Below are positions 22,627-35,826 of a DNA stretch of 64,000 bases, one piece after another (position 1 is the first letter of the stretch; each line of letters opens with the position of its first letter). The DNA lies in the NCBI GenBank assembly GCA_032191485.1, contig JAVDOI010000185.1, positions 188,563 through 252,562 on the forward strand. The letters run 5' to 3'. This stretch comes from Leptoclinus maculatus (Eukaryota; Chordata; Actinopteri; Perciformes; Stichaeidae). The position numbers and the translations under genes were made by a program. Below the pieces are notes generated by a model. It did no database searches. It saw nothing but the letters and a program-made list of their open reading frames with translations, and was not told where the DNA came from.

Positions 22627-25600
22627 TCCGATGTAGGATGATGGGGTAAGATACTCTCACCAAACTCCTGTCGTGTAAACCAGTAGCATATCTGACCTGT
22701 AACATTGGATTCAGAATAGATTTTGTCCGTTAGCACTTTTCGTAATTTGGCTTAGTATGTTTGGTGCCACTATAATAATTTAAGGATTACCTAATCCCTC
22801 CTTGAATATCAAATCGTTAACATTGATTATTTACTGAGAGTTAAGTACAGTAAAATTTAGAGAGCTTTGCTTATAGGAGGGATATTTTGAAATACAGTAT
22901 TTATAATCATACAGTTGTAAAATAATTAACTAACTACCGGTATGTAAAATGTTGGGATTTACTCTAACATCGTTATATCTGGACCCTGGTCTTGCCGCTG
23001 CCGTAGTTCTGTCATATGCATGCTTAGATTCCATGGCTTCTTTTCTTGGACCAATGCTGACGGTGAGCGTTTGAACTGTCGGGGAGAGACAGTCGCGTCT
23101 CTTAAGTCCTGCATGGTGAACTGTGCTGTGTTGGGCAATGCTGTCAGTGTTGATAGAGGGCGGTCAGTCTTCTTCCTGAAGTATGTCATCTGCCAGTCTG
23201 CGTTAGGGTACTTCCGATGTAGGATGATGGGGTAAGATACTCTCACCAAACTCCTGTCGTGTAAACCAGTAGCATATCTGACCTGTAACATTGGATTCAG
23301 AATAGATTTTGTCCGTTAGCACTTTTCGTAATTTGGCTTAGAATGTTTGGTGCCACTATAATAATTTAAGGATTACCTAATCCCTCCTTGAATATCAAAT
23401 CGTTAACATTGATTATTTACTGAGAGTTAAGTACAGTAAAACTTAGAGAGCTTTGCTTATAGGAGGGATATTTTGAAATACAGTATTTATAATCATACAG
23501 TTGTAAAATAATTAACTAACTACCGGTATGTAAAATGTTGGGATTTACTCTAACATCGTTATATCTGGACCCTGGTCTTGCCACTGCCGTAGTTCTGTCA
23601 TATGCATGCTTAGATTCCATGGCTTCTTTTCTTGGACCAATGCTGACGGTGAGTGTTTGAACTGTCGGGGAGAGACAGTCGCGTCTCTTAAGTCCTGCAT
23701 GGTGAAATGTGCTGTGTTGGGCAATGCTGTCAGTGTTGATAGAGGGCGGTCAGTCTTCTTCCTGAAGTATGTCATCTGCCAGTCTGCGTTAGGGTACTTC
23801 CGGTGTCCGATGTAGGATGATGGGGTAAGATACTCTCACCAAACTCCTGTCGTGTAAACCAGTAGCATATCTGACCTGTAACATTGGATTCAGAATAGAT
23901 TTTGTCCGTTAGCACTTTTCGTAATTTGGCTTAGTATGTTTGGTGCCACTATAATAATTTAAGGATTACCTAATCCCTCCTTGAATATCAAATCGTTAAC
24001 ATTGATTATTTACTTAGTAGAATATGAAAGAACTTAGCTTACAGGAGAGAAAGGGAAATGTATACATCTTTATTTCAAAAATATAATGAATTAACATTTA
24101 TTGTAGTCGTCATTATATACATATGAAATGTAACCTCTGCATTTAACCAATCTCTAGCATATTTAGCGCAGTGGGCTGGGTTTAGTGTCTTGCTCAGGTA
24201 CACTTCAGCACAGGACATGTAGCAGCCAAGGATGGAACCCTCTCTACCCAATGAGCCACGGTATTTATCATCACACAGTTGTAAAAATTGGTTGTAGAAT
24301 GGAAAAATAACAACTCCACAGAGGACAGCTGGACAGCTCTGAGGCTCTGAGGTAGGACGCAACATATTTGATGAACTGCATCAGATATGCTACTGGTTTA
24401 CACGACAGGAGTTTGGTGCGAGTATCTTACCACAGCATCCTACATCGGACACACCGGAAGCCTGAAGTGAGCTCTGAAGCAGACTGGTGCAGACTTCCTG
24501 CCCCCAGGTAGTAGCTGGCTTCTCGGAGCCAATGCTGACGGTGAGCGTTTGAACTGTGCGGAAGACTCAGTCGCGCTCTTGAGTCCTGCATGGTTATAGG
24601 TCGCTGTGTGGCTTATTGGTCTTTGTGTGGGGCAAGCCACAGGCTGCCGTCAGCAGAGTGTAAAGATGGTCGTCCAGTCTTCAATGCTACCTGGGGGAAG
24701 GAAGTCTGCACCAGTCTGCCTCAGAGCTCACTTCAGGCTTCCAGTGTGTCCGATGTAGGATGATGGGGTAAGATACTCTCACCAAACTCCTGTCGTGTAA
24801 ACCAGTAGCATATCTGACCTGTAACATTGGATTCAGAATAGATTTTGTCCGTTAGCACTTTTCGTAATTTGGCTTAGAATGTTTGGTGCCACTATAATAA
24901 TTTAAGGATTACCTAATCCCTCCTTGAATATCAAATCGTTAACATTGATTATTTACTTAGTAGAATATGAAAGAACTTGGCTTACAGGAGAGAAAGGGAA
25001 ATGTATACATCTTTATTTAAAAAATATAATGAATTAACATTTATTGTAGTCGTCATTATATACATATGAAATGTAACCTCTGCATTTAACCAATCTCTAG
25101 CATATTTAGCGCAGTGGGCTGGGTTTAGTGTCTTGCTCGGGTACACTTCAGCACAGGACATGTAGCAGCCAAGGATGGAACCCTCTCTACCCAATGAGCC
25201 ACGGTATTTATCATCACACAGTTGTAAAAATTGGTTGTAGAATGGAAAAACAACAACTCCACAGAGGACAGCTGGACAGCTCTGAGGCTCTGAGGTAGGA
25301 CGCAACATATTTGATGAACTGCATCAGATATGCTACTGGTTTACACGACAGGAGTTTGGTGCGAGTATCTTACCACAGCATCCTACATCGGACACACCGG
25401 AAGCCTGAAGTGAGCTCTGAAGCAGACTGGTGCAGACTTCCTGCCCCCAGGTAGTAGCTGGCTTCTCGGAGCCAATGCTGACGGTGAGCGTTTGAACTGT
25501 GCGGAAGACTCAGTCGCGCTCTTGAGTCCTGCATGGTTATAGGTCGCTGTGCGGCTTATTGGTCTTTGTGTGGGGCAAGCCACAGGCTGCCGTCAGCAGA

Positions 25601-28600
25601 GTGTAAAGATGGTCGTCCAGTCTTCAATGCTACCTGGGGGAAGGAAGTCTGCACCAGTCTGCCTCAGAGCTCACTTCAGGCTTCCAGTGTGTCCGATGTA
25701 GGATGATGGGGTAAGATACTCTCACCAAACTCCTGTCGTGTAAACCAGTAGCATATCTGACCTGTAACATTGGATTCAGAATAGATTTTGTCCGTTAGCA
25801 CTTTTCGTAATTTGGCTTAGAATGTTTGGTGCCACTATAATAATTTAAGGATTACCTAATCCCTCCTTGAATATCAAATCGTTAACATTGATTATTTACT
25901 GAGAGTTAAGTACAGTAAAACTTAGAGAGCTTTGCTTATAGGAGGGATATTTTGAAATACAGTATTTATAATCATACAGTTGTAAAATAATTAACTAACT
26001 ACCGGTATGTAAAATGTTGGGATTTACTCTAACATCGTTATATCTGGACCCTGGTCTTGCCACTGCCGTAGTTCTGTCATATGCATGCTTAGATTCCATG
26101 GCTTCTTTTCTTGGACCAATGCTGACGGTGAGTGTTTGAACTGTCGGGGAGAGACAGTCGCGTCTCTTAAGTCCTGCATGGTGAAATGTGCTGTGTTGGG
26201 CAATGCTGTCAGTGTTGATAGAGGGCGGTCAGTCTTCTTCCTGAAGTATGTCATCTGCCAGTCTGCGTTAGGGTACTTGCGGTGTCCGATGTAGGATGAT
26301 GGGGTAAGATACTCTCACCAAACTCCTGTCGTGTAAACCAGTAGCATATCTGACCTGTAACATTGGATTCAGAATAGATTTTGTCCGTTAGCACTTTTCG
26401 TAATTTGGCTTAGAATGTTTGGTGCCACTATAATAATTTAAGGATTACCTAATCCCTCCTTGAATATCAAATCGTTAACATTGATTATTTACTTAGTAGA
26501 ATATGAAAGAACTTAGCTTACAGGAGAGAAAGGGAAATGTATACATCTTTATTTCAAAAATATAATGAATTAACATTTATTGTAGTCGTCATTATATACA
26601 TATGAAATGTAACCTCTGCATTTAACCAATCTCTAGCATATTTAGCGCAGTGGTCTGGGTTTAGTGTCTTGCTCAGGTACACTTCAGCACAGGACATGTA
26701 GCAGCCAAGGATGGAACCCTCTCTACCCAATGAGCCACGGTATTTATCATCACACAGTTGTAAAAATTGGTTGTAGAATGGAAAAATAACAACTCCACAG
26801 AGGACAGCTGGACAGCTCTGAGGTAGGACGCAACATATTTGATGAACTGCATCAGATATGCTACTGGTTTACACGACAGGAGTTTGGTGCGAGTATCTTA
26901 CCACAGCATCCTACATCGGACACACCGGAAGCCTGAAGTGAGCTCTGAAGCAGACTGGTGCAGACTTCCTGCCCCCAGGTAGTAGCTGGCTTCTCGGAGC
27001 CAATGCTGACGGTGAGCGTTTGAACTGTGCGGAAGACTCAGTCGCGCTCTTGAGTCCTGCATGGTTATAGGTCGCTGTGTGGCTTATTGGTCTTTGTGTG
27101 GGGCAAGCCACAGGCTGCCGTCAGCAGAGTGTAAAGATGGTCGTCCAGTCTTCAATGCTACCTGGGGGAAGGAAGTCTGCACCAGTCTGCCTCAGAGCTC
27201 ACTTCAGGCTTCCAGTGTGTCCGATGTAGGATGATGGGGTAAGATACTCTCACCAAACTCCTGTCGTGTAAACCAGTAGCATATCTGACCTGTAACATTG
27301 GATTCAGAATAGATTTTGTCCGTTAGCACTTTTCGTAATTTGGCTTAGTATGTTTGGTGCCACTATAATAATTTAAGGATTACCTAATCCCTCCTTGAAT
27401 ATCAAATCGTTAACATTGATTATTTACTGAGAGTTAAGTACAGTAAAATTTAGAGAGCTTTGCTTATAGGAGGGATATTTTGAAATACAGTATTTATAAT
27501 CATACAGTTGTAAAATAATTAACTAACTACCGGTATGTAAAATGTTGGGATTTACTCTAACATCGTTATATCTGGACCCTGGTCTTGCCGCTGCCGTAGT
27601 TCTGTCATATGCATGCTTAGATTCCATGGCTTCTTTTCTTGGACCAATGCTGACGGTGAGCGTTTGAACTGTCGGGGAGAGACAGTCGCGTCTCTTAAGT
27701 CCTGCATGGTGAACTGTGCTGTGTTGGGCAATGCTGTCAGTTTTTGATAGAGGGCGGTCAGTCTTCTTCCTGAAGTATGTCATCTGCCAGTCTGCGTTAG
27801 GGTACTTCCGGTGTCCGATGTAGGATGATGGGGTAAGATACTCTCACCAAACTCCTGTCGTGTAAACCAGTAGCATATCTGACCTGTAACATTGGATTCA
27901 GAATAGATTTTGTCCGTTAGCACTTTTCGTAATTTGGCTTACTAGGTTTGGTGCCACTATAATAATTTAAGGATTACCTAATCCCTCCTTGAATATCAAA
28001 TCGTTAACATTGATTATTTACTTAGTAGAATATGAAAGAACTTAGCTTACAGGAGAGAAAGGGAAATGTATACATCTTTATTTAAAAAATATAATGAATT
28101 AACATTTATTGTAGTCGTCATTATATACATATGAAATGTAACCTCTGCATTTAACCAATCTCTAGCATATTTAGCGCAGTGGTCTGGGTTTAGTGTCTTG
28201 CTCAGGTACACTTCAGCACAGGACATGTAGCAGCCAAGGATGGAACCCTCTCTACCCAATGAGCCACGGTATTTATCATCACACAGTTGTAAAAATTGGT
28301 TGTAGAATGGAAAAATAACAACTCCACAGAGGACAGCTGGACAGCTCTGAGGCTCTGAGGTAGGACGCAACATATTTGATGAACTGCATCAGATATGCTA
28401 CTGGTTTACACGACAGGAGTTTGGTGCGAGTATCTTACCACAGCATCCTACATCGGACACACCGGAAGCCTGAAGTGAGCTCTGAAGCAGACTGGTGCAG
28501 ACTTCCTGCCCCCAGGTAGTAGCTGGCTTCTCGGAGCCAATGCTGACGGTGAGCGTTTGAACTGTGCGGAAGACTCAGTCGCGCTCTTGAGTCCTGCATG

Positions 28601-30774
28601 GTTATAGGTCGCTGTGTGGCTTATTGGTCTTTGTGTGGGGCAAGCCACAGGCTGCCGTCAGCAGAGTGTAAAGATGGTCGTCCAGTCTTCAATGCTACCT
28701 GGGGGAAGGAAGTCTGCACCAGTCTGCCTCAGAGCTCACTTCAGGCTTCCAGTGTGTCCGATGTAGGATGATGGGGTAAGATACTCTCACCAAACTCCTG
28801 TCGTGTAAACCAGTAGCATATCTGACCTGTAACATTGGATTCAGAATAGATTTTGTCCGTTAGCACTTTTCGTAATTTGGCTTAGTATGTTTGGTGCCAC
28901 TATAATAATTTAAGGATTACCTAATCCCTCCTTGAATATCAAATCGTTAACATTGATTATTTACTGAGAGTTAAGTACAGTAAAATTTAGAGAGCTTTGC
29001 TTATAGGAGGGATATTTTGAAATACAGTATTTATAATCATACAGTTGTAAAATAATTAACTAACTACCGGTATGTAAAATGTTGGGATTTACTCTAACAT
29101 CGTTATATCTGGACCCTGGTCTTGCCGCTGCCGTAGTTCTGTCATATGCATGCTTAGATTCCATGGCTTCTTTTCTTGGACCAATGCTGACGGTGAGCGT
29201 TTGAACTGTCGGGGAGAGACAGTCGCGTCTCTTAAGTCCTGCATGGTGAAATGTGCTGTGTTGGGCAATGCTGTCAGTGTTGATAGAGGGCGGTCATTCT
29301 TCTTCCTAAAGTATGTCATCTGCCAGTCTGCGTTAGGGTACTTCCGGTGTCCGATGTAGGATGATGGGGTAAGATACTCTCACCAAACTCCTGTCGTGTA
29401 AACCAGTAGCATATCTGACCTGTAACATTGGATTCAGAATAGATTTTGTCCGTTAGCACTTTTCGTAATTTGGCTTAGTATGTTTGGTGCCACTATAATA
29501 ATTTAAGGATTACCTAATCCCTCCTTGAATATCAAATCGTTAACATTGATTATTTACTTAGTAGAATATGAAAGAACTTAGCTTACAGGAGAGAAAGGGA
29601 AATGTATACATCTTTATTTAAAAAATATAATGAATTAACATTTATTGTAGTCGTCATTATATACATATGAAATGTAACCTCTGCATTTAACCAATCTCTA
29701 GCATATTTAGCGCAGTGGGCTGGGTTTAGTGTCTTGCTCAGGTACACTTCAGCACAGGACATGTAGCAGCCAAGGATGGAACCCTCTCTACCCAATGAGC
29801 CACGGTATTTATCATCACACAGTTGTAAAAATTGGTTGTAGAATGGAAAAATAACAACTCCACAGAGGACAGCTGGACAGCTCTGAGGCTCTGAGGTAGG
29901 ACGCAACATATTTGATGAACTGCATCAGATATGCTACTGGTTTACACGACAGGAGTTTGGTGCGAGTATCTTACCACAGCATCCTACATCGGACACACCG
30001 GAAGCCTGAAGTGAGCTCTGAAGCAGACTGGTGCAGACTTCCTGCCCCCAGGTAGTAGCTGGCTTCTCGGAGCCAATGCTGACGGTGAGCGTTTGAACTG
30101 TGCGGAAGACTCAGTCGCGCTCTTGAGTCCTGCATGGTTATAGGTCGCTGTGTGGCTTATTGGTCTTTGTGTGGGGCAAGCCACAGGCTGCTGTCAGCAG
30201 AGTGTAAAGATGGTCGTCCAGTCTTCAATGCTACCTGGGGGAAGGAAGTCTGCACCAGTCTGCCTCAGAGCTCACTTCAGGCTTCCAGTGTGTCCGATGT
30301 AGGATGATGGGGTAAGATACTCTCACCAAACTCCTGTTGTGTAAACCAGTAGCATATCTGACCTGTAACATTGGATTCAGAATAGATTTTGTCCGTTAGC
30401 ACTTTTCGTAATTTGGCTTAGAATGTTTGGTGCCACTATAATAATTTAAGGATTACCTAATCCCTCCTTGAATATCAAATCGTTAACATTGATTATTTAC
30501 TTAGTAGAATATGAAAGAACTTGGCTTACAGGAGAGAAAGGGAAATGTATACATCTTTATTTAAAAAATATAATGAATTCACATTTATTGTAGTCGTCAT
30601 TATATACATATGAAATGTAACCTCTGCATTTAACCAATCTCTAGCATATTTAGCGCAGTGGGCTGGGTTTAGTGTCTTGCTCAGGTACACTTCAGCACAG
30701 GACATGTAGCAGCCAAGGATGGAACCCTCTCTACCCAATGAGCCACGGTATTTATCATCACACAGTTGTAAAAA

Positions 30775-31409
30775 TTGCTATTCGGGGCCGTTTATGGCTT
30801 GGTTTGTCCTTTTCCCCTCAATGCTTATCTCAAAGACCACAGAACCGAGTGTTTCATCTACACTCAGCGTGACATCAGAAGAGATCAGTACAGCCGGCTG
30901 TATTGTTTATTAACTTTGTTTGAGGATAATGTGAAGTTTTATTTGTACATAAGCTCTGATTCATCATGTCTAACCAGGAAGTTGGCAGCTGAAGTGTTGA
31001 CTGTAACGGGTAATGTAGGACCCAGGCGCAGTACGACGGACACCAGAGGTAATTTTAACTAGAGTTTTATTTCTCACAGGAAGCAGAATCAGATGGCAGG
31101 ATCTCGTGGTCAGGAACGGAAGGCTGGGTGAATTACCGGGGCAGAGGCAAGGCGGGGTAGTCCAAAACAGGCAGGGTCGGTAACAGGGAATCAGTCCAAA
31201 GGGGTGTGCGGGAAAGTCTTGCATGGAAGCGGAGAACGATCTGGCAGTGAGTGTGTGTAAGGCTGGGGCTTAAATAGTGGCAGAAGCAGGGTGAGCAGGT
31301 GAGAGTAGTGAGCTTGATGAGGTGAGAGTGGCAGCCAGGTGCGCTGAATGAACTGATTAGGTGAGTGAGAGGTGGAAAGGACAGAGTAGTAGTGGCAGAG
31401 CTGTGACAG
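30775..31409. repeat. Duplicated block A (copy 2)
   Basis: Twin of 395-1029. On the left it abuts a truncated Y unit, with only TTG shared at the breakpoint. Confidence 0.95.
31002..31408 (-). mobile_element. 3' LTR of a Ty3/Gypsy retrotransposon
   Basis: 407 bp, the same length as the solo LTR at 622-1028 and preceded by the same GTTGAC. On the minus strand it is directly preceded by a polypurine tract (TTGAGGGGGGGG, about 31411-31422), as expected for a 3' LTR. Confidence 0.9.
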
Positions 31410-31422
31410 AACCCCCCCCTCA

Positions 31423-31850
31423 AGGGACGGCTCCGGAAGTCCCAAAAACCAAAACGTCTGCCAAGGGCGGGCGGTGGGGGCCCGGAGGAGGGTTAGAACT
31501 CCTCCGAGGCCGCCGAGTCAGAGTCCACCGCCGGGTGGGTGGAGGGGTTCCGGTGGCAGGGTTCCTTGGCCCTAGAGGACGGACCCTCATAGTCCGCACC
31601 GGGAACCTGCTGGGTGTTTCTGGCAGTCGTCTTGGTCCTCGACGGTTGTTCTGGGTGCTGCTGATGAAACCTTGCGATGAGTCGGGGGTCGCAGATGTTC
31701 CGAGTCGGCACCCATTGCCTCTCCTCCGGACCATATCCTTCCCAGTCGACCAGGTATTGAAGCCCTCGCCCCCAGCGGCGGGAACGCAACAGACGATGAA
31801 TGGTGTAGACCGGACCTCCTCCTTGACCGCCTTTTATCTCACCCCGTAGC
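31423..31850 (-). mobile_element. Truncated Gypsy pol: integrase C-terminal chromodomain
   Basis: The minus-strand frame 31493-31789 contains LQYLVDWEGYGPEERQWVP and then NICDPRLIARFHQQHP. This is a chromodomain of the type at the end of chromoviral Ty3/Gypsy integrases, where it targets insertion to chromatin. A second overlapping frame (31420-31734) reads the same region out of frame. Upstream pol (protease, RT, RNase H, integrase core) is missing beyond about 31850. The element is therefore truncated, and no second LTR is present here. Confidence 0.88.
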
Positions 31851-31854
31851 TAAA

Positions 31855-32686
31855 TAGTTAGGATTTCGGAATTAATTGTCTTTTTGAAAGTCTTTTACGG
31901 CTAATGCCCTAGGCGCTCTCAATTGGATGTAACCCTAACACCCGGTATGTAATAGTTATGTACATCGTCTATACTTTACTATTGCCTATTGTGAACATTC
32001 TCACCATTTATGACTAACACTGCAATGTCTTCACCCATGGAACTTACCTTAAGATCCAAATGGTAGCTTCTGTCGTCACGTCTGGATCGCACGGTTAGTG
32101 GACAGGGAAGAGGGTTAAATTGTTTTAAAGGACCCGAATACTTGTTTGGTTTCAGTCACTTACTAAATGTAAGGCTGTGTTTTTATTTCAGGTTTTCACA
32201 CAAGATTCACATACAACAATTTCAATTCAATGAAACAGTTACAGTGGCTATCAGAACTATTCTATCATTCCTCTTTATCAGTCTTCACTGAGTTTGTAAT
32301 GAGGCACTCTCCAGTCACTTGCTGGCTTTCCCCCCCCCTTCTCTCAACTTTCTGCTCTGTTCTGCTGTTTTTATTCTACTCTCAGGCTGGAACCTCCTTC
32401 AGGCTCACGAGTCACTCATACAGAGTCCTCCTTCTTCTTGGGCTGGGTCAGAATGTAACTGGTTTGATCCTGTTAAAACCAGAAGCACTGTATAAGGCTC
32501 GAGTGACTAGGTTACACATAGTGTCTAACTCTAAACAGTTTATATGTTAAAACAAGTTATAATATGATGGTTATAAAAAGTGTAAACACGCTATAGGTTG
32601 TGCTGGTTATACTTTGAAATAAAAAGGGTTATAGTTTATACTAGCTATACTTTTATGCTTTCATACTTTTCTACGATCTTTCTACA
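31855..32686. other. Copy-2-specific sequence, not recognised
   Basis: Replaces the 1029-2408 interval of copy 1. No gene or known repeat identified. Confidence 0.5.
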
Positions 32687-32728
32687 GAACGCACCGTGTA
32701 CATTGGAAGGGGATTTAAAGATCAACTC

Positions 32729-32862
<134 letters not shown>

Positions 32863-32916
32863 AACACTGACGTCTGTCCTGACAACACACCTAACCCCCT
32901 CGTGGGTCGGGGTCCT

Positions 32917-33045
32917 CTACAGCGTGGTGAGCTCCATGAGTGTCCCGGCGAAGACGGCGAGCGTCCCGATGATGCACACGGCCATGAACACACAGAGCAG
33001 GATGTGGTCCAGAACCATGGCCACGAACTTCCACTCCTCTGCTGC
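32917..33045 (-). pseudogene. chrna1: Orphan duplicate of the chrna1 last exon (M4)
   Basis: The sequence encodes the same AAEEWKFVAMVLDHILL...TLMELTTL and stop as 2537-2665, with acceptor intact. No upstream chrna1 exon accompanies it. The region that should hold them (copy 1 3180-12097) is missing, so on its own it cannot make a subunit. Confidence 0.9.
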
Positions 33046-33553
33046 CTGAGACGAGACGAGGAAGGAAGAGAGAGAGAGAGAGAGTCGTGTTTGAAGTGCT
33101 CTGACTAGGAGTGAACGTTATTTGGGTATTTAGTAAACGGTATGTGGTACTGATGTCATTTTACATCAGTTGTATGATGGGTTTGGCTGCTTTATGTGTT
33201 TAAAGTTTGCTTTACACACATGAGACTTGTTGTGTTTCTGGTCCCCATTTGTTGGTCTGGTTACCAAGGTACATGAAAAAAATCTTATAATTAATTACAT
33301 TTGAATTAAATTTAATGGAAATGTAAAGGAATATTTTGACATTTGGGAAAATTAGCTTTTTGGCAGAGAGACGAGACGATTGATACGAGTCTCTGTGTCT
33401 GTACAGTGAATGTGAGGCTGGAGACAGCAGCCGGTTAGCTTAGCTTAGCACAAAGACTGAAAACGGAGGTAAACAGCTAGCCTGGCTCCGCCCAAAGGCT
33501 CTCTTATTGACACGTTATGTCTTGTTTGTTTAATCCGAACAAGACATAACGTG

Positions 33554-34317
33554 TTAATATCTGAGAATTCCAGATGAGAACGGTTAGCATACAGCCCTCA
33601 AATTGAAGAGTTACTGATTGCAATTTATTTCTGAATATTTGCAAGCATTTATCTATGATCAGTACTTGTTGATAAAATATTAAGAAACTGGTCTGGTTCT
33701 GCAAGAAACGATGTCATATCCTCTATTGCATATTTAGGCCTGTAATTTCTCATACATCCTCACTCCTCTGACGCATGCTTACTCATAATCTCCTTGCTGT
33801 CATTGTTTTTTTTAGTGCTGTCAATCGTGGTATCAGCTGGTCACATGTGATAGCACAGCGACACACCTACGTTGTTAGACATCATCCTGTCTGCTGTTAA
33901 ACGAGACTCTCTCAGACTTTAGTACGTTCATGTCAAACGATCTATTATGATGAAAAGTATTTACTTTCTCTTGATTTACTTACTGTAGTATACTTTGTAC
34001 TACAAGTGGACTATCGCATCACCTTTGTTCATGTAAACGCACCTCGTAGTTTTGTTGTAATATGACCCGGCAAATTAACATAATGCTAAAGTTACATCCT
34101 TTGCATGTTTGTAGGAATCTGAACTGAGCTGTAGGATCTTGTTTCATTTAGCTAGCGATGGCTGCTGCCTGTCTGTTGTCCTGTGAGCACGCTTTGATCA
34201 GACAGAAATAGATGGGAGGGAAGGCGGGACAGAGCAGCCACTTGGAGCTGTCAATCATTGCCCACTTTAAACTCCCAATTTACGCAGGATACCGAACCAC
34301 CGGTGCACAATACAAGG
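33554..34317. repeat. Duplicated block C (copy 2) with the empty transposon site
   Basis: Twin of 12094-12857. CAAGG at 34313-34317 is the unoccupied target of the transposon seen at 12858-14349. Confidence 0.95.
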
Positions 34318-34708
34318 TGCTGAGACTCTTTTGTGTTTGCTGACACGTTCCAGCTGGAAAGTGACAGAAGTGTGGAGATTATTTCTGGTTGTATTTGAGT
34401 CCATGATGATATTGTGGGCTGGAAATAAGCTTTTGACCAAATGTCTTGTGACAGTCTGTTGAGGAGAGTTAATCGATCCTCTGCTGTTAGAATGCATTTG
34501 AGCAGAAGAAAACAGAATAGGTTGCCACTTACCCTCAAATTGAATCTGTTCACTTTCCCCTTGAAGTTGTGTCATCTCCTAATCGGGCATGAATTGTTGT
34601 TGAATGGGTATGTTTGGCTAGAAATAACTAGTTACTTCTGGCTGCAGTCTTGTCTATTAAGGTTATTGTCAGTGAATTAATTCATTCTTCCTATTCTATT
34701 GTCTGTCT
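34313..34708. repeat. Duplicated block D (copy 2)
   Basis: Twin of 14350-14745, running into a polypyrimidine tract. Confidence 0.93.
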
Positions 34709-35405
34709 TTCTCCCTCCCAACCTCCCTGTCTGTCTTTCTCCCTCCCAACCTCCCTGTCTGTCTCCCTGTCTCCCTCCCTCCCTGTCTACCTCCCTCCCT
34801 CCCTGTCTTTCTCTCTCCCTCCCTCCCTCCCTCCCTCCCTCCCCTGTCTTTCTCCCTCCCTCCCTCCCTCCCTGTCTCCCTGTCTGTCTCCCTCCCTGTC
34901 TCCCTCCCTGTCTGTCTCCCTGTCTGTCTCCCTTCCTCCCTCCCTCCCTGTCTTTCTCCCTCCCTCCCTGTCTGTCTCCCTCCCTCCCTGTATCCCCGTC
35001 TCCCTGTCCCCCTGTCTCCCTCCCTGTCCCCCTGTCTGTCTGTCTCCCTCCATCCCTCCCTCCGTCTCCCTCCCTCCCTCCCTGTATCCCCGTCTCCCTC
35101 CCTCTCTCCCTCCCTCCCTCCCTGTCTGTCTGTCTCCCTCCCTGTCTGTCTCCCTTCCTCCCTCCCTCCCTTTATCCCTCCCTGTCTCCCTGTCTCCCTC
35201 CCTCCCCTGTCTTTCTCCCTCCCTCCCTGTCTCCCTGTCTCCCTCCCTGTCTGTTTGTCTGTCTCCCTCCCTGTCTCCCTCCCTCCCTGTCTCCCTCCCT
35301 CCCTGTCTCCCTGTCTCCCTCCCTGTCTGTTTGTCTGTCTCCCTCCCTGTCTCCCTCCCTCCCTGTCTCCCTCCCTCCCTCCCTCCCTCTCTCCCTCCCT
35401 CCCTC
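34709..35405. repeat. Polypyrimidine tract (copy 2)
   Basis: CCCT/CTGT low-complexity sequence, shorter than copy 1 (about 0.7 kb against 1.7 kb) and lacking the 28-bp minisatellite. It ends in a CCCACAG acceptor. Confidence 0.95.
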
Positions 35406-35411
35406 CCACAG

Positions 35412-35490
35412 AAGGTGCAGAAAGAGAGCCAGTGTGATCCTGTCGACAGAGGACCAGAGTAACTTCCAGATCACTCCGATGAAGATCAAA
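35412..35490 (+). CDS. Putative exon of an unidentified gene
   Basis: A pyrimidine-rich CCCACAG acceptor is followed by one open frame, RKRASVILSTEDQSNFQITP and then MKIK, before a consensus GTGAGG donor. I do not recognise the protein. The phase at this donor does not match the next candidate exon. Reading on to a weaker donor at about 35543 would match, so the 3' border is uncertain. Confidence 0.45.
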
Positions 35491-35629
35491 GTGAGGCTCC
35501 GTTTCATTGAGAATTTCAAAGCGACGGCGACGGAGGATTTCCGGTGCTAAACGCTTTCTCTCCGGTTTGTGTGATCGGGTGTGAAAAGGAGCCATTGGTG
35601 TGAAATGCGGCCTTTTGTTGGCTTACAAG

Positions 35630-35680
35630 GAGGAATGACACGTGGTACTACAAGAACTTCAAAGAGTTTGTAGGAGACAA
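35630..35680 (+). CDS. Putative exon of the same unidentified gene
   Basis: An ACAAG acceptor is followed by RNDTWYYKNFKEFVGD plus two bases and a GTAAGG donor. The two leftover bases combine with the single leading base of the exon at 39827, so the frame is continuous across the LINE-bearing intron. Confidence 0.55.
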
Positions 35681-35826
35681 GTAAGGATCCCTTTACAGCC
35701 GGCTGAATCTTACTTTTCATGATATTTCAGAGGACAGCTGTGATGAGCAGAAACATGCTGCCAAATGAATTACATGCAGGACAATCTAAGAAGACGATAC
35801 TGGTTCAGTATAGTTAGTCTGTGTGA

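Larger units (their letters stand above)
17684..30774 (+). repeat. Satellite array of two related monomers, X and Y, head to tail
   Basis: Taking GTCCGATGTAGGATGATGGG as the unit start, units begin near 17684, 18618, 19206, 19797, 20740, 21683, 22627, 23214, 23806, 24749, 25692, 26284, 27219, 27814, 28757, 29349 and 30293. Lengths fall in two classes, X 587-595 bp and Y 934-944 bp. The order is Y X X Y Y Y X X Y Y X Y X Y X Y, then a truncated Y. X and Y share a head of about 240 bp and a homologous core around CCAATGCTGACGGTGAGCG. No long conserved reading frame is present. The last unit is cut at 30774 and joined to copy 2. Confidence 0.97.

Noticed and set aside
22959..23291. Possible selenocysteine or readthrough at repeated satellite stops
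   Set aside because: No coding potential supports any frame.
18310..30184. A seeming multigene family of 66-, 76- and 96-108-residue minus-strand proteins repeated 7-9 times
   Set aside because: They follow the satellite period, overlap inverted-repeat arms, and have no known motif. Some units break the frames.
17684..30774. CRISPR-like array
   Set aside because: Units are 590-940 bp of continuous homology without short repeats and spacers, in a vertebrate genome.
31361..31849. Plus-strand 162-residue frame over the Gypsy remnant
   Set aside because: It is the antisense shadow of the minus-strand chromodomain pol.
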